Assembly: GCF_009660225.1 (NCBI RefSeq)
Contig: NZ_CP045920.1
Coordinates: 2,802,079-2,866,078, forward strand
From: Pseudactinotalea sp. HY158
Lineage (GTDB): Bacteria; Actinomycetota; Actinomycetes; Actinomycetales; Beutenbergiaceae
Reading direction: 5' to 3'
Length of the DNA stretch: 64,000 nt
The stretch's first letter is position 1. Every line of letters begins with the position of its first letter. The notes below the pieces were generated by a model that was given only the letters and a program-made list of their open reading frames with translations, was not told the DNA's origin and made no database searches. The position numbers and the translations under genes were made by a program. This document shows, piece after piece, positions 27,005-36,336 of this stretch.

Positions 27005-27066
27005 ATACTAGCCGCGTCACATTACTAACCGGGGAGATTGCTAGCCAAGCTAGTAATCTATAGTGT
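27005..27066. promoter_or_regulatory. MarR operator palindrome and divergent promoters
   Basis: AGATTGCTAGC (27035-27045), a CAA spacer, and GCTAGTAATCT (27049-27059) form a 25-bp palindrome with one mismatch. It overlaps the exporter's promoter: -35 TTGCTA (27038-27043) and -10 TAGTGT (27061-27066, 17-nt spacer) or TATAGT (27059-27064). The leftward MarR promoter -10 is TAGTAT at 27005-27010. Confidence 0.6.
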
Positions 27067-27098
27067 GAGCTTTCTACCTACTCGACCGAAGGCCCGCG

Positions 27099-29327
27099 AT
27101 GCCCACCTCCTCCTCGAGCCCCCCGACGGATTCCCCCACGACCGGGGGCCACCGCTTCCACGCCCTCCGGGTCGTGATCCCGGCGCTCATCATCCTCGTC
27201 TGGCTCGCCGGTGCGGGCATCGGCGGCCCGTATTTCGGCAAGGTGAGCGAGGTCTCCTCGAACGACTCCACCGCCTTCCTGCCCACGAGTGCCGAGGCGA
27301 CGACGGTCCAGAACCGGCTCCCCGACTTCCTCGGTGAGGACGCCATCCCCGCGATCGTCCTCATCACCAGCCAACAGAAGCTGGACTCCGCCGACCTGGC
27401 CGACATTCGGACCCTCGCCCAGGACCTCGCCGGCCTCCCGGAGGTGGCCGGCGCCGTCAGCCCGCCGATCCCCTCCGAGGACGGGCTGGCCGTGCAGATC
27501 TTCGTCCCCCTCGACGCCGACTCCGAGGTGGACGCCGCCGTGGAGGCCCTGCGCGCCGAGCTCGCCGCCACGCTGCCCGGCGGGCTCACGAGCTACGTCA
27601 CCGGCCCGGCCGGCTTCGCCGGCGACCTCGTCGAGGCGTTCGGCGGAATCGACGGGTTGCTGCTGCTCGTCGCGGTCATCGCCGTCTTCCTCATCCTCGT
27701 CGTCGTCTACCGGTCGCCGCTGCTGCCGATCATCGTGCTCGTCACGAGCACCTTCGCGCTGTGCGTCGCGCTGCTGACCGTCTGGTGGCTCGCCAAGGCC
27801 GGCATCGTCCTGCTCAGCGGTCAGACCCAAGGGATCCTGTTCATCCTCGTCATCGGCGCAGCCACCGACTATGCCCTGCTCTACGTCTCCCGGTACCGCG
27901 AGACGTTGCGTGATCACGACACGCGCTGGGCCGCGACCAAGGCGGCGTGGCGCGGCTCGATCGCCGCCATCACGGCCTCCGGAGGAACGGTCATCGCCGG
28001 TCTCCTGTGCCTGCTGCTGAGCGACCTGCAGTCGAACCGGTCGCTCGGCCCGATCGCCTCGATCGGCATCGTCTTCGCCATGGCCTCCGCGCTCACGCTC
28101 CTCCCCTCGCTCCTCATGGCCTTCGGCAGGTCCGCCTTCTGGCCCCGGCGCCCGCAGCCGATCGGCGACGACGTCGATCCTCAGGTCGCGCACCTGCCCG
28201 CACGTGGCGTGTGGGCCCGGCTGCCCCGCTACGTCGCCCGCCACGCCCGGCCGATCTGGATCGTGGTCACGCTCGCGCTCCTCGCCGGCACCCTCGGGCT
28301 CACGCAGCTCGAGGCGAAGGGCGTGCCGCAGTCGGACCTCGTGCTCGGCTCCTCCGAGGCCCGGGACGGCCAGGCGGCACTCGGACAGCACTTCCCGGGC
28401 GGATCGGGAAGCCCCGCCTATGTCATCGCCGACGAGGGTGAGCTGCAAGACGTCACCGATGCGCTCCTCGGGACGGAGGGCGTGGCCTCGGTCGCGGTCA
28501 CCGCCGCCGACTCCCCCAGCGGCACCGCACCGGTCACGGCCGACGGCGTCCAGCCGATCGGCCCGCCCGGGACTCCTGCACCGGACCCGACAGTCGATGA
28601 CGGCGACGTGCTCCTGCAGGCGACCCTCGCCTATCCGGCCGACTCGGCCGCCGCCGAGGACGTGATCCGGCAGTTGCGCTCCGACCTCGGCGATCGCGCG
28701 GCCATCGGCGGGCCCACCGCGACCGATCTCGACTCCAACAACGCGTCGATCCGCGATCGCACCCTCATCATCCCGATCGTGTTGCTCGTGATCCTGGTCA
28801 TTCTCATGCTGCTGTTGCGTGCGGTCGTGGCGCCCGTCCTCCTCATCGGAACCGTGGTGCTCTCCTTCGCCGCCACGCTGGGGATCTCGGCGCTGGTCTT
28901 CGACCACGTGTTCGACCTGCCCGGAGCCGATCCGGCCGTCCCCCTCTTCGGCTTCGTGTTCCTGGTCGCGCTCGGCATCGACTACAACATCTTCCTCATG
29001 ACCCGGGTCCGGGAGGAGGCGTTGCACCATGGCGCGCGGGAGGGGATGAACCGGGGCCTGGCCATCACCGGCGGGGTGATCACCTCGGCGGGCCTCGTGC
29101 TCGCGGCGACGTTCGCCGCGCTCGCCGTCATACCGATCATGTTCCTGCTGCAGTTGGCCTTCATCGTGGCCTTCGGCGTGCTCATCGACACGCTGCTGGT
29201 GCGCAGCGTGCTCGTGCCGGCGCTCGGCCATGAGCTCGGCCGGCACCTGTGGTGGCCCTCCCGGCGGATCGCCGCCGCGAGCGATCCCGCGCCGGCGGCC
29301 GTGCGCGCCGACACGGCCGACCGTTAG
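27099..29327 (+). CDS. MMPL-family RND transporter
   Basis: The 742-residue membrane protein shows the RND layout: helix 1 at 25-45, a periplasmic loop to about 185, helices 2-6 at about 187-345, helix 7 at about 385, a second loop, then helices 8-12 at 555-715. MMPL signatures are GAATDYALLYVSRYRE and VALGIDYNIFLMTRVREE, whose Asp-Tyr pairs serve proton coupling. It likely exports a hydrophobic compound or drug across the membrane. The MarR regulator upstream suggests induction by that compound. It ends 2 bp from the convergent helicase gene. Confidence 0.9.
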   Translation: MPTSSSSPPTDSPTTGGHRFHALRVVIPALIILVWLAGAGIGGPYFGKVSEVSSNDSTAFLPTSAEATTVQNRLPDFLGEDAIPAIVLITSQQKLDSADLADIRTLAQDLAGLPEVAGAVSPPIPSEDGLAVQIFVPLDADSEVDAAVEALRAELAATLPGGLTSYVTGPAGFAGDLVEAFGGIDGLLLLVAVIAVFLILVVVYRSPLLPIIVLVTSTFALCVALLTVWWLAKAGIVLLSGQTQGILFILVIGAATDYALLYVSRYRETLRDHDTRWAATKAAWRGSIAAITASGGTVIAGLLCLLLSDLQSNRSLGPIASIGIVFAMASALTLLPSLLMAFGRSAFWPRRPQPIGDDVDPQVAHLPARGVWARLPRYVARHARPIWIVVTLALLAGTLGLTQLEAKGVPQSDLVLGSSEARDGQAALGQHFPGGSGSPAYVIADEGELQDVTDALLGTEGVASVAVTAADSPSGTAPVTADGVQPIGPPGTPAPDPTVDDGDVLLQATLAYPADSAAAEDVIRQLRSDLGDRAAIGGPTATDLDSNNASIRDRTLIIPIVLLVILVILMLLLRAVVAPVLLIGTVVLSFAATLGISALVFDHVFDLPGADPAVPLFGFVFLVALGIDYNIFLMTRVREEALHHGAREGMNRGLAITGGVITSAGLVLAATFAALAVIPIMFLLQLAFIVAFGVLIDTLLVRSVLVPALGHELGRHLWWPSRRIAAASDPAPAAVRADTADR

Positions 29328-29328
29328 C

Positions 29329-31176
29329 TCACTTCTTGCCGAGGAACCAGCGGCGCACCTGGGCGATGCGCTTCTCCAGGTGCTCCTGGGAGGCCGTCGC
29401 GACCTCCGCCCCGCCGCTGTGCTCACGCAGGCGCGTATGGACGACGCCGTGTGGGCTTCCCGAGCGCCTCGCCCAGGCCGACACGAGCGAGTTGAGCTCC
29501 TTGCGGAGCTCCGCGAGCTTGCGGTGATCGACGGCCGGGCTCGCGGACTGTGTTTGACCGGCTTGGCCGGCTTGGGCAGGTGAGCCGGCCGGACGGCGCT
29601 TCGCGTGCTCGGCCTGGTGGCTGCGCAGCAGCGTGGCCACCTGGTCGGGGTCGAGCAGGCCGGGGATGCCGAGGAAGTCCTGCTCCTCCTCGGAGCCGAC
29701 CTCCCCGCCGAGGCCGAACTCGCCGCCGTCGAAGAGCACCCGGTCGAAGGAGGCGTTCGCCTCGAGGGCCGCGAACCCCGGCAGCAGGTCACTCGAGGCG
29801 GACTCGGCGCGGTTCGCCTCGGCGAGCGCCTCGTCGTCGAAGAGCCCGTCGCCCTCCTTCTCGGGGCGGTCGAGGGCATGGTCGCGTTCGGCCTCGAGCT
29901 CGCCGGCGAGGCCGAGGAGCACGGGCACCGACGGCAGGAAGATCGAGGCGGTCTCGCCGCGGCGGCGGGCGCGCACGAACCGGCCGACCGCCTGGGCGAA
30001 GAAGAGCGGGGTGGCGGTCGCGGTCGCGTAGACGCCGACGGCGAGGCGGGGCACGTCGACGCCCTCGGAGACCATCCGCACCGCAACCATCCAGCGCTGG
30101 TCGCCGCCGTTGAACACCTCGATGTTCTTCGAGGCGGACGGGTCGTCGGAGAGCACGACCACGGGCGCCTCGCCGGTGATGCGGCGCAGGTGGGCGGCGT
30201 AGGCGCGGGCGGCGTCCTGGTCGGTGGCGATCACGAGGCCCCCGGCGTCGGGCATGCCGCGGCGGACCTCGGTCAGGCGCCGGTCGGCCGCGGCGAGCAC
30301 GCTCTGGATCCACTCGCCCTGGGGGTCGAGCGCGGTGCGCCAGGCCTGGGCGGCCAGATCCTTGGTCATGGGTGTGCCGAGGCTCGCGCTCATCTCGTCG
30401 CCCACCCGGGTGCGCCAGCGCATCGCGCCGGAATACGACATGAACAGCACGGGCCGGACCACGCCGTCGCGCAGGGCGTCGGAGTAGCCGTAGGTGTGGT
30501 CGGCCTGGGAACGGCGGATGCCCGCGGAGTCCGGGGTGTAGGTGATGAACGGGATCGGGGCGGTGTCCGAGCGGAAGGGGGTGCCGGTGAGCGAGAGCCG
30601 GCGGGTGGCCGGGTCGAACGCCTCGCGGATGCCGTCGCCCCAGGTGAGAGCGTCGCCGCCGTGGTGCACCTCGTCGAGGATGACGAGCGTGCGTTCGGCC
30701 TCCGTGCGGGCCCGGTGCAGCGCCGGGTTCGCGGCGACCTGGGCGTACGTCAGGGCGACGCCGGTGAACTGGGCCCCGTGGCGGCCCTGGGCGTTGCGGA
30801 AGTTCGGGTCGATCATGATGCCCACGCGGGCGGCCGCGTCGGCCCACTGGGTCTTGAGGTGCTCGGTCGGGGCGACCACGGCGATGCGGCGGATGACGCC
30901 CGCGGCGATGAGCTCGGCGGCCACCCGCAGCGCGAAGGTCGTCTTCCCGGCCCCGGGGGTGGCGACCGCGAGGAAGTCGCGCGGCTGCCGCTCCAGGTAC
31001 GCGGCCAGTGCCGCGGCCTGCCAGGCGCGCAGGCTGCCGGCGGTTCCCCACGCGGCCCGGGCCGGATAGGCCGGGGAGAGGTTCGAGGCGGCGCTGGCCG
31101 AGGGCGATCCCGGATCGCGGGCGGCGCCGTGCGCTCCGTCCCGCTGGGCCAGGCCGCTCGTGAGCGGCGAGTTCAC
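29329..31176 (-). CDS. Superfamily 2 DEAD/DEAH-type helicase
   Basis: The 615-residue protein has Walker A ATPGAGKTT (residues 72-80). APTEHLKTQW and the DEVHH box (168-172) follow, then SLTGTPFRSD, and the motif VI region AQAVGRFVRARR. The C-terminal 150 residues are charged, with a Gln/Ala-rich linker and a basic end. It is a soluble ATP-driven nucleic acid translocase of the UvrB/RecG-like SF2 type; the exact role is unknown. It overlaps the DUF3039 gene by 4 nt, a pairing I recall as conserved in actinobacteria. Confidence 0.88.
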   Translation of the reverse strand: MNSPLTSGLAQRDGAHGAARDPGSPSASAASNLSPAYPARAAWGTAGSLRAWQAAALAAYLERQPRDFLAVATPGAGKTTFALRVAAELIAAGVIRRIAVVAPTEHLKTQWADAAARVGIMIDPNFRNAQGRHGAQFTGVALTYAQVAANPALHRARTEAERTLVILDEVHHGGDALTWGDGIREAFDPATRRLSLTGTPFRSDTAPIPFITYTPDSAGIRRSQADHTYGYSDALRDGVVRPVLFMSYSGAMRWRTRVGDEMSASLGTPMTKDLAAQAWRTALDPQGEWIQSVLAAADRRLTEVRRGMPDAGGLVIATDQDAARAYAAHLRRITGEAPVVVLSDDPSASKNIEVFNGGDQRWMVAVRMVSEGVDVPRLAVGVYATATATPLFFAQAVGRFVRARRRGETASIFLPSVPVLLGLAGELEAERDHALDRPEKEGDGLFDDEALAEANRAESASSDLLPGFAALEANASFDRVLFDGGEFGLGGEVGSEEEQDFLGIPGLLDPDQVATLLRSHQAEHAKRRPAGSPAQAGQAGQTQSASPAVDHRKLAELRKELNSLVSAWARRSGSPHGVVHTRLREHSGGAEVATASQEHLEKRIAQVRRWFLGKK

Positions 31177-31505
31177 TTGGTGGTGCCGTCGAAGCCGAAG
31201 AACCCGCCGGCGCCGTCACCGTGTTCGCCGTGCTTGCCGAGGGATTCGAAGATCTCCTTGCACGCCGGGCACACGGGATACTTCTTCGGGTCGCGCGAGG
31301 GAGACCACACCTTCCCGCACAGCGCCACGACCGGGCCGCCCGTGACCGAGGCGGACGTGATCTTCTCCTTCTTCACGTAGTGGGCATAGCGCTCGGCGTC
31401 CCCCGGGGCCGCCTGCTCGCGCAGTTCCTCCCGCTCGAGCACGCCCGTGCCTGCCTGGGTACGGCCGGATTCGAGCGGATCGACGGGGGGCTGGTGCTCA
31501 CTCAT
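31173..31505 (-). CDS. DUF3039 family zinc-ribbon-like protein
   Basis: The 110-residue protein starts MSEHQPPVDPLESG and contains ALCGKVWSPSRDPKKYPVCP split around Cys63, Cys79 and Cys82, a likely zinc site. The tail is glycine-rich. It matches the actinobacterial DUF3039 family. The downstream helicase starts inside its stop codon (4-nt overlap), so the two may act together. Function unknown. Confidence 0.85.
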   Translation of the reverse strand: MSEHQPPVDPLESGRTQAGTGVLEREELREQAAPGDAERYAHYVKKEKITSASVTGGPVVALCGKVWSPSRDPKKYPVCPACKEIFESLGKHGEHGDGAGGFFGFDGTTK

Positions 31506-31584
31506 GCCCTCCAGTCTACGTCGCCCGGCCGCCACCCGCAGCGGGGACATCCGCCCACCCCGCGATGGGCCCCGAACACAACGA

Positions 31585-31615
31585 ACCGGCCCGGGAAGGG
31601 AACTCCCGGGCCGGT
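31585..31615 (-). terminator. Terminator of the HU gene
   Basis: An 12-bp stem ACCGGCCCGGGA pairs with TCCCGGGCCGGT around a 7-nt loop, 15 bp past the HU stop. On the minus strand it is followed by the T-rich TTCGTTGTGTT, as in an intrinsic terminator. Confidence 0.8.
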
Positions 31616-31629
31616 GTCGTGGCGGTGAC

Positions 31630-31911
31630 TCAGGCGGTGACGGCCTTCTTCAGGGCCGAGCCGGCGGAGATCTTGACGCCGAAGCCGGCGGGGATCTGGA
31701 TCTCCTCACCCGTGCGGGGGTTGCGGCCGGTGCGGGCCTTGCGCTCGACGCGCTCCACGCTGAGCAGGCCGGTGATCTTGACGGCCTCGCCATCGGACAG
31801 CGAGGACGTGAGGACCTCTTGCAGGGCGGCCACGGCGGCGTCGGCCTGGGTCTTGGTCAGGCCGGCCTTGTCGGCGATGGCGGCAACGAGCTCGGTGCGG
31901 TTGACGGACAC
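31630..31911 (-). CDS. hup: DNA-binding protein HU
   Basis: The 93-residue histone-like protein bends and compacts DNA. It starts MSVNRTELVAAIADKAGLTK and carries the beta-arm motif GRNPRTGEEIQIPA that intercalates DNA. The GTG at 31911 has GGGAG upstream. It lacks the long Lys/Ala-rich tail of mycobacterial and Streptomyces HupS-type proteins. A terminator follows it. Confidence 0.95.
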   Translation of the reverse strand: MSVNRTELVAAIADKAGLTKTQADAAVAALQEVLTSSLSDGEAVKITGLLSVERVERKARTGRNPRTGEEIQIPAGFGVKISAGSALKKAVTA

Positions 31912-32329
31912 TGGGAGTCTCCCTCTCATGGTTCGGACGGCGTCCCGAACGGGAGGCGCCGATGCCGACATTACGGCCCGGACCCGCCATCTTGTCCAGT
32001 TTCCACGGCGTTTTGGCAGATTCACCGTCAATTCACGTCCCCACCAGCCCCGTTCGTCACTTTCGTCACACGCCTCCCGGGGCGCCGCGGGACAGCTCCC
32101 GGGCATCTCCAGAGCGTCTCGAGAGCGTCTCAGGGTCGCGTCGGGGCGCCTGCGGACGCATCCGAACGGCACCCCCGCGATCCCCCTACGAGCGGATGGG
32201 ATGCGCGGACGGGCGAGCACCGTCGTCCTCACGCCGTCCTCGCGCCGTCCTGACACCGTCCTGACACCGGGCAGATGCCGGCACTGGGCAGATGCTGACG
32301 CCGTCGGTGCCGCGCGGTACGTTCGATCC
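31912..32329. other. Intergenic region between HU and acyl-CoA dehydrogenase
   Basis: No convincing gene is seen in these 418 bp. The left part holds the HU promoter region and is less GC-rich. The right part has short direct repeats: GCCGTCCT occurs three times at about 32228-32250, followed by two GACACCG units. GGGCAGATGC recurs at about 32270 and 32287. TACGTT at 32318-32323 lies 6 nt before the acyl-CoA dehydrogenase ATG. Confidence 0.5.
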
Positions 32330-33484
32330 ATGAGCCTCACCGACGACCTGCTCGACCGGATCCACGCCCGGGCGGCGGAATACGACCGCACCAACACCTT
32401 CTTCGCCGAGGACCTCGCCGACCTTGCCGGCGCCGGCTACCTGCGCCTGTTCGTGCCCACCGAGTTCGGCGGCGGCGGGCTCACGCTGCCGGAGATGACC
32501 CAGGTGCAGATGCGGCTGGCCGGCGCCGCCCCCGCCACCGCGCTCTCGGTCAACATGCACCAGGTCTGGGTCGGCGTGGCCCGCACCGTCCGCGCCCGCG
32601 GAGACGCCGGCCTCGACTGGCTGTTCACGGACGCGGCGGCCGGGGAGGTCTTCGGATTCGGGATCTCGGAGCCCGGGAACGACCTCGTGCTGCTCGGATC
32701 CTCGAGCGAGGCGCGCCCCGTGGCGGGCGGCGGCTACACCTTCCACGGCACGAAGATCTTCACGTCGAACTCCCCCGGCTGGACCAAGCTCGGCACGTTC
32801 GGCCTCGACTCCACCGACCCGGGCGATCCGCGCAACGTGTACGCGTTCGTCGACCGGGCGGGCGGCGGCTTCGAGGTCAAGAGCGACTGGGACACCCTCG
32901 GCATGCGGGCCTCGCAGTCGTGCACCACGATCCTCGACGGCGCCTACGCCCCGCCGGAACGGGTGCTGCGCCGACTCGTTCCCGGCCCGAACCCGGATCC
33001 GCTCGTCTTCGGGATCTTCGCGAACTTCGAGATCCTCGTCGCCTCGGTCTATGCGGGGATCGCCCAGCGGGCCCTCGACCTCGCGATCGAGGCGGTGGCC
33101 CGGCGCACCTCGAAGGCGGCCGGCGGCACCCCCTACGCGCACAACCCGACGATCCGCAAGGCCGTCGCCGCGGCCGCGATGGACCTGGACGAGGCGCTCG
33201 TGCACCTGACCACGATCGCGCGGGACGTCGAGGGCCTCCCCGGGGCCGCGGACCACGGCGACCTGTGGTTTCCGCGGCTGTCCGCGGTCAAGATCCACGC
33301 CACGGAGACGGCCCGGCGGGTGGTCGACGCGGCGATGCGCCTGAGCGGCGGCGGCTCCTACTTCACGCGGAACGAGCTCTCGCGGCTCTACCGCGACGTG
33401 GCGGCCGGGATCTTCCATCCGAGCAGCGAGGAGTCCACCCACGCGTCGTGGGCGACCGCACTCCTCGGCCCGATCCCGGACTGA
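32330..33484 (+). CDS. Acyl-CoA dehydrogenase family protein
   Basis: The 384-residue flavoprotein has the acyl-CoA dehydrogenase domains in order. The N-terminal helical part holds LRLFVPTEFGGGGL. The middle beta domain has FGFGISEPGND and TFHGTKIFTSNSP, and the C-terminal helical part has AMRLSGGGSYF. It oxidises an acyl-CoA or related thioester with FAD; the substrate is unknown. The desulfurisation-related flavin monooxygenases share this fold, so the exact reaction is open. A -10-like TACGTT six bases before the ATG suggests a leaderless transcript. Confidence 0.85.
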   Translation: MSLTDDLLDRIHARAAEYDRTNTFFAEDLADLAGAGYLRLFVPTEFGGGGLTLPEMTQVQMRLAGAAPATALSVNMHQVWVGVARTVRARGDAGLDWLFTDAAAGEVFGFGISEPGNDLVLLGSSSEARPVAGGGYTFHGTKIFTSNSPGWTKLGTFGLDSTDPGDPRNVYAFVDRAGGGFEVKSDWDTLGMRASQSCTTILDGAYAPPERVLRRLVPGPNPDPLVFGIFANFEILVASVYAGIAQRALDLAIEAVARRTSKAAGGTPYAHNPTIRKAVAAAAMDLDEALVHLTTIARDVEGLPGAADHGDLWFPRLSAVKIHATETARRVVDAAMRLSGGGSYFTRNELSRLYRDVAAGIFHPSSEESTHASWATALLGPIPD

Positions 33485-33496
33485 TCTCCTCGAGCG

Positions 33497-33616
33497 TCAG
33501 CGCGGGCAGACGCAGCGATCCGCCGGTGCGACGCCCTCGAGGGCCTCCTCGATGTGCTCGCCGCAGCCCTGCCAGGTCGGCTTGGCGCAGGCCTCGCACG
33601 AGATGCGCTGACACAT
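33497..33616 (-). CDS. Small Cys-rich protein (39 aa)
   Basis: A 39-residue frame starts at ATG 33616 with a very strong AGAGGAGG site upstream. It reads MCQRISCEACAKPTWQGCGE and then HIEEALEGVAPADRCVCPR, so it has six cysteines, with C-x-x-C and C-x-C pairs suited to metal binding. I recall similar unnamed small proteins in many bacteria. It is convergent with the acyl-CoA dehydrogenase gene. Function unknown. Confidence 0.75.
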   Translation of the reverse strand: MCQRISCEACAKPTWQGCGEHIEEALEGVAPADRCVCPR

Positions 33617-33774
33617 GGTTCCTCCTCTGATCGACCGCATCGATCCTAGACGAGGATCCCGAGCCGTCCGCCCCGTTGTCAGCGGGATCACGGTGTGCAA
33701 GCGTGAATGAGGAGGGCGTGGCTCCATGAGTCGCCGGCGTCCCCGCCCGCACCGTCACGAGACTTGGAGGAAGA

Positions 33775-34293
33775 ATGGCCAACGCATCGAAGACCCCCGC
33801 GGCCACGACGACCGAGGAGAACGCCGAGCACGGGTTCGTCGCGCCCGCCTCCCTCCGGGACGACTTGCAGCACGTTCTCGTCGACCTGGTGAACCTGCAC
33901 CTCGTGGGCAAGCAGATCCACTGGAACCTCGTGGGCCCGAACTTCCGCGACCTGCACCTGAACATGGACGAGGTGGTCGCGATCGCCCGGGAGGGATCCG
34001 ACGACATCGCCGAGCGGATGCGGGCGCTGCACGCGACCCCGGACGCCCGGAGCACGACCGTCGCCGGCGACTCGACGCTGCCCGAGGTGCCTCGGGGTGA
34101 GATCCTCACGTCCGATGCCGTCGACCTCGCCGTGCGCGCGATCGAGGGAACGGTCGCGACGATGCGCGCGGTCCACGATTCCGTGGACAAGGCCGATCCG
34201 AGCACCTCGGACATCCTCCACGAGTACATCGCCCGGCTCGAGCAGCAGGCCTGGTTCATCAGTTCCGAGACCCGCCGCCCCGCGACGACGTAG
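33775..34293 (+). CDS. dps: Dps family ferritin-like DNA-protection protein
   Basis: The 172-residue protein has the Dps ferroxidase site KQIHWNLVGPNF (His about 47) and DLHLNMDE (Asp/Glu about 62-65), then EGSDDIAERM. Dps dodecamers store iron, consume hydrogen peroxide and shield DNA in starvation and oxidative stress. GGAGG lies 5 nt before the ATG. A long perfect hairpin follows the gene. Confidence 0.93.
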   Translation: MANASKTPAATTTEENAEHGFVAPASLRDDLQHVLVDLVNLHLVGKQIHWNLVGPNFRDLHLNMDEVVAIAREGSDDIAERMRALHATPDARSTTVAGDSTLPEVPRGEILTSDAVDLAVRAIEGTVATMRAVHDSVDKADPSTSDILHEYIARLEQQAWFISSETRRPATT

Positions 34294-34315
34294 GCGGCCC
34301 CACCGTCCCACGCAT

Positions 34316-34354
34316 CGACGGTCCGGTCGCACGAACCCGGCGACCGGACCGTCG
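34316..34354 (+). terminator. Terminator of dps
   Basis: CGACGGTCCGGTCGC (34316-34330) pairs perfectly with its reverse complement at 34340-34354 around a 9-nt loop, 23 bp past the dps stop. There is no T-run. Confidence 0.7.
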
Positions 34355-34447
34355 GTGCGCATTCACACCCCGTCACAGGGATGCGCACCGGATTCGTGGT
34401 CGCGCGCGGTTAGAGTGAGGACGCCCGTTCCCGCGACAAGGAGCCCC

Positions 34448-35221
34448 ATGGCCGCCCCCTCCAGCCTCACCGCCGCCGACGTCCACTTCTCCTATCCCGG
34501 CCTGCCGGTGCTCGCGGGCGTCGACCTGAGCATCGAGGCGGGACAGGCGCCGCTCGGGCTCGTCGGCGCCTCCGGGGCCGGCAAGACCACGCTGCTCGAC
34601 CTGCTCGCCGGGGTGATGCGGCCCGGCGGCGGCCGGGCCACCTTCGACGGCCGCGGCGTCTACAAGCTGCGCGGCAAGGAGGGTAAGCACTTCAAGGCCG
34701 CGGTTCGGTTCATGTCGCAGTATTCGCTCACGATCACCGACCCGCGGGACACCCCGAAGGCCCGGCTGAAGAACGCGGCGGCACGGGCGCGCCGGGGCGG
34801 ACGCACCCACTCGGTGGAACCGGCGGAGATGCTCGACGCCGTCGGGCTCGAGCCCCGGTATCTGACCCGGTCGATGGTCTCACTCTCGGGCGGGGAACGG
34901 CAGCGGGTCTCGCTCGCGGTGGCGCTGGCGACCCGCCCGGAGATCCTCGTGCTCGACGAGCCGCTCACCGCCGTCGACCCGACCGCCCGCGGGCAGATCG
35001 CCCGTTCGCTCAGCGGCACGGTCGAGCGCCTGGGCACCTCGCTGCTCGTGGCCAGCCACGACCTGGAACTCGTGAACCGGCTGTGCCCGGAGGTCGTGTT
35101 CCTCGCCGAGGGCCGCCTCGTCGACCGCGGCCCGCTGCCCGAGCTGCTCGCCCAGCCCTCCCACGAGGCCATCGCGGAGCTCGCCCGCTACGCCGACCGG
35201 GCGGTCCAGCGCTTCCGCTGA
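34448..35221 (+). CDS. ABC transporter ATP-binding protein
   Basis: The 257-residue ATPase has Walker A GASGAGKTT at about residues 39-47, signature LSGGERQR, Walker B ILVLDEP and the H-loop VASHD. An insertion between Walker A and the signature is basic (KLRGKEGKHFKAAVRFMSQ). AAGGAG precedes the ATG. No permease gene is adjacent, so its partner is unknown. The domain resembles peptide/nickel (Opp/Nik) importer ATPases, but the match is general. Confidence 0.85.
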   Translation: MAAPSSLTAADVHFSYPGLPVLAGVDLSIEAGQAPLGLVGASGAGKTTLLDLLAGVMRPGGGRATFDGRGVYKLRGKEGKHFKAAVRFMSQYSLTITDPRDTPKARLKNAAARARRGGRTHSVEPAEMLDAVGLEPRYLTRSMVSLSGGERQRVSLAVALATRPEILVLDEPLTAVDPTARGQIARSLSGTVERLGTSLLVASHDLELVNRLCPEVVFLAEGRLVDRGPLPELLAQPSHEAIAELARYADRAVQRFR

Positions 35222-35263
35222 GGCCCGCGCCGGCCGCGCCGATCCCCGTGTCAGACTGACGAG

Positions 35264-36250
35264 GTGAGTGAATTCCGGGGTCCCCTGTCGATCCTCGATC
35301 TGGCCTCCGTCGGCCGCGGTGAACGGGTGGCGGATGCCCTCGCGGCCAGCGTCGACCTCGCCCGGGCCGCGGAACGCTGCGGCTACCACAGGGTCTGGTA
35401 CGCCGAGCACCACAACAACGCCCTCATCGCCTCGGCGGCCCCGGCGGTGCTCATCGCCCACGTCGCCGCCCACACCGCCACGATCCGCCTCGGCTCGGGC
35501 GGGGTGATGCTGCCCAACCACGCCCCGCTCGTGATCGCCGAGCAGTTCGGCACGCTCGCCGAGCTGCACCCGGGCCGGATCGACCTGGGCCTGGGCCGGG
35601 CACCCGGGACCGACCGCAACGCGATGCTCGCGATGCGCCGCGGGCCCGCCGCCGCCCAGACCTTCCCCCGCGACGTGCAGGAGCTGCAGGGCTACCTGAG
35701 CGGGGAGAGCCTCGTCGAGGGCATCCGGGCCACCCCGGGTGCCGGCACGAACGTGCCCGTGTACATCCTGGGCTCCTCCCTGTTCGGGGCCCGGCTGGCC
35801 GCGGCCCTCGGCCTGCCGTACGCGTTCGCCTCCCACTTCGCGCCCGCGGCCCTGACCGACGCGGTCGCCGCCTATCGCGCCGAGTTCCGGCCCTCGCCGC
35901 AGTGCGAGCGCCCCTACGTGATCGCGGCCGCGAACGTGCTCGCCGCGGACTCCGAGGAGGCGGCCGCGCAGCAGCTGCTCACGCTGCGGCGGCGCTGGGT
36001 CACGATCGTGCTCGGCCGCACCGACCCCGTACCGGATGCGGAGGCCGACCTCGTGCTCGACTCTCCGCACGGGCGCCTCGTGCACGAGAACCTGCGCTAC
36101 ACGGCCGCCGGCACCCCCGGCCGGGTCGCCGACTTCCTGCACGGCTTCGCGGCCGACACCGGTGCCGACGAGCTCATCCTCGCGCACCAGGGCCCGAGTG
36201 CGACCGAGCGGCTGCACTCCGTGGAACTCACGGCCGCGGCGATGGGCTGA
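35264..36250 (+). CDS. Luciferase-like (LLM class) flavin-dependent oxidoreductase
   Basis: The 328-residue TIM-barrel protein has the bacterial luciferase-family features [38 protein letters not shown] and [11 protein letters not shown]. It uses reduced flavin (FMN or F420) to oxidise an unknown substrate. The reading starts at GTG 35264. It is 42 bp after the ABC ATPase. Confidence 0.9.
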   Translation: MSEFRGPLSILDLASVGRGERVADALAASVDLARAAERCGYHRVWYAEHHNNALIASAAPAVLIAHVAAHTATIRLGSGGVMLPNHAPLVIAEQFGTLAELHPGRIDLGLGRAPGTDRNAMLAMRRGPAAAQTFPRDVQELQGYLSGESLVEGIRATPGAGTNVPVYILGSSLFGARLAAALGLPYAFASHFAPAALTDAVAAYRAEFRPSPQCERPYVIAAANVLAADSEEAAAQQLLTLRRRWVTIVLGRTDPVPDAEADLVLDSPHGRLVHENLRYTAAGTPGRVADFLHGFAADTGADELILAHQGPSATERLHSVELTAAAMG

Positions 36251-36336
36251 GGGCCGCGGGCGGCTACCCGGCCGCCCGCGCGCGCAGTACGGTCGAGGCG
36301 GGCACGATCCGGACGGCCGAAGGGTGGGTGCGGAGG

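Noticed and set aside
27078-30086. A 1002-residue frame opposite the MMPL exporter and helicase
   Set aside because: Its sequence is Arg/Gly/Glu/His-rich low complexity from GC bias and spans two well-supported genes on other frames.
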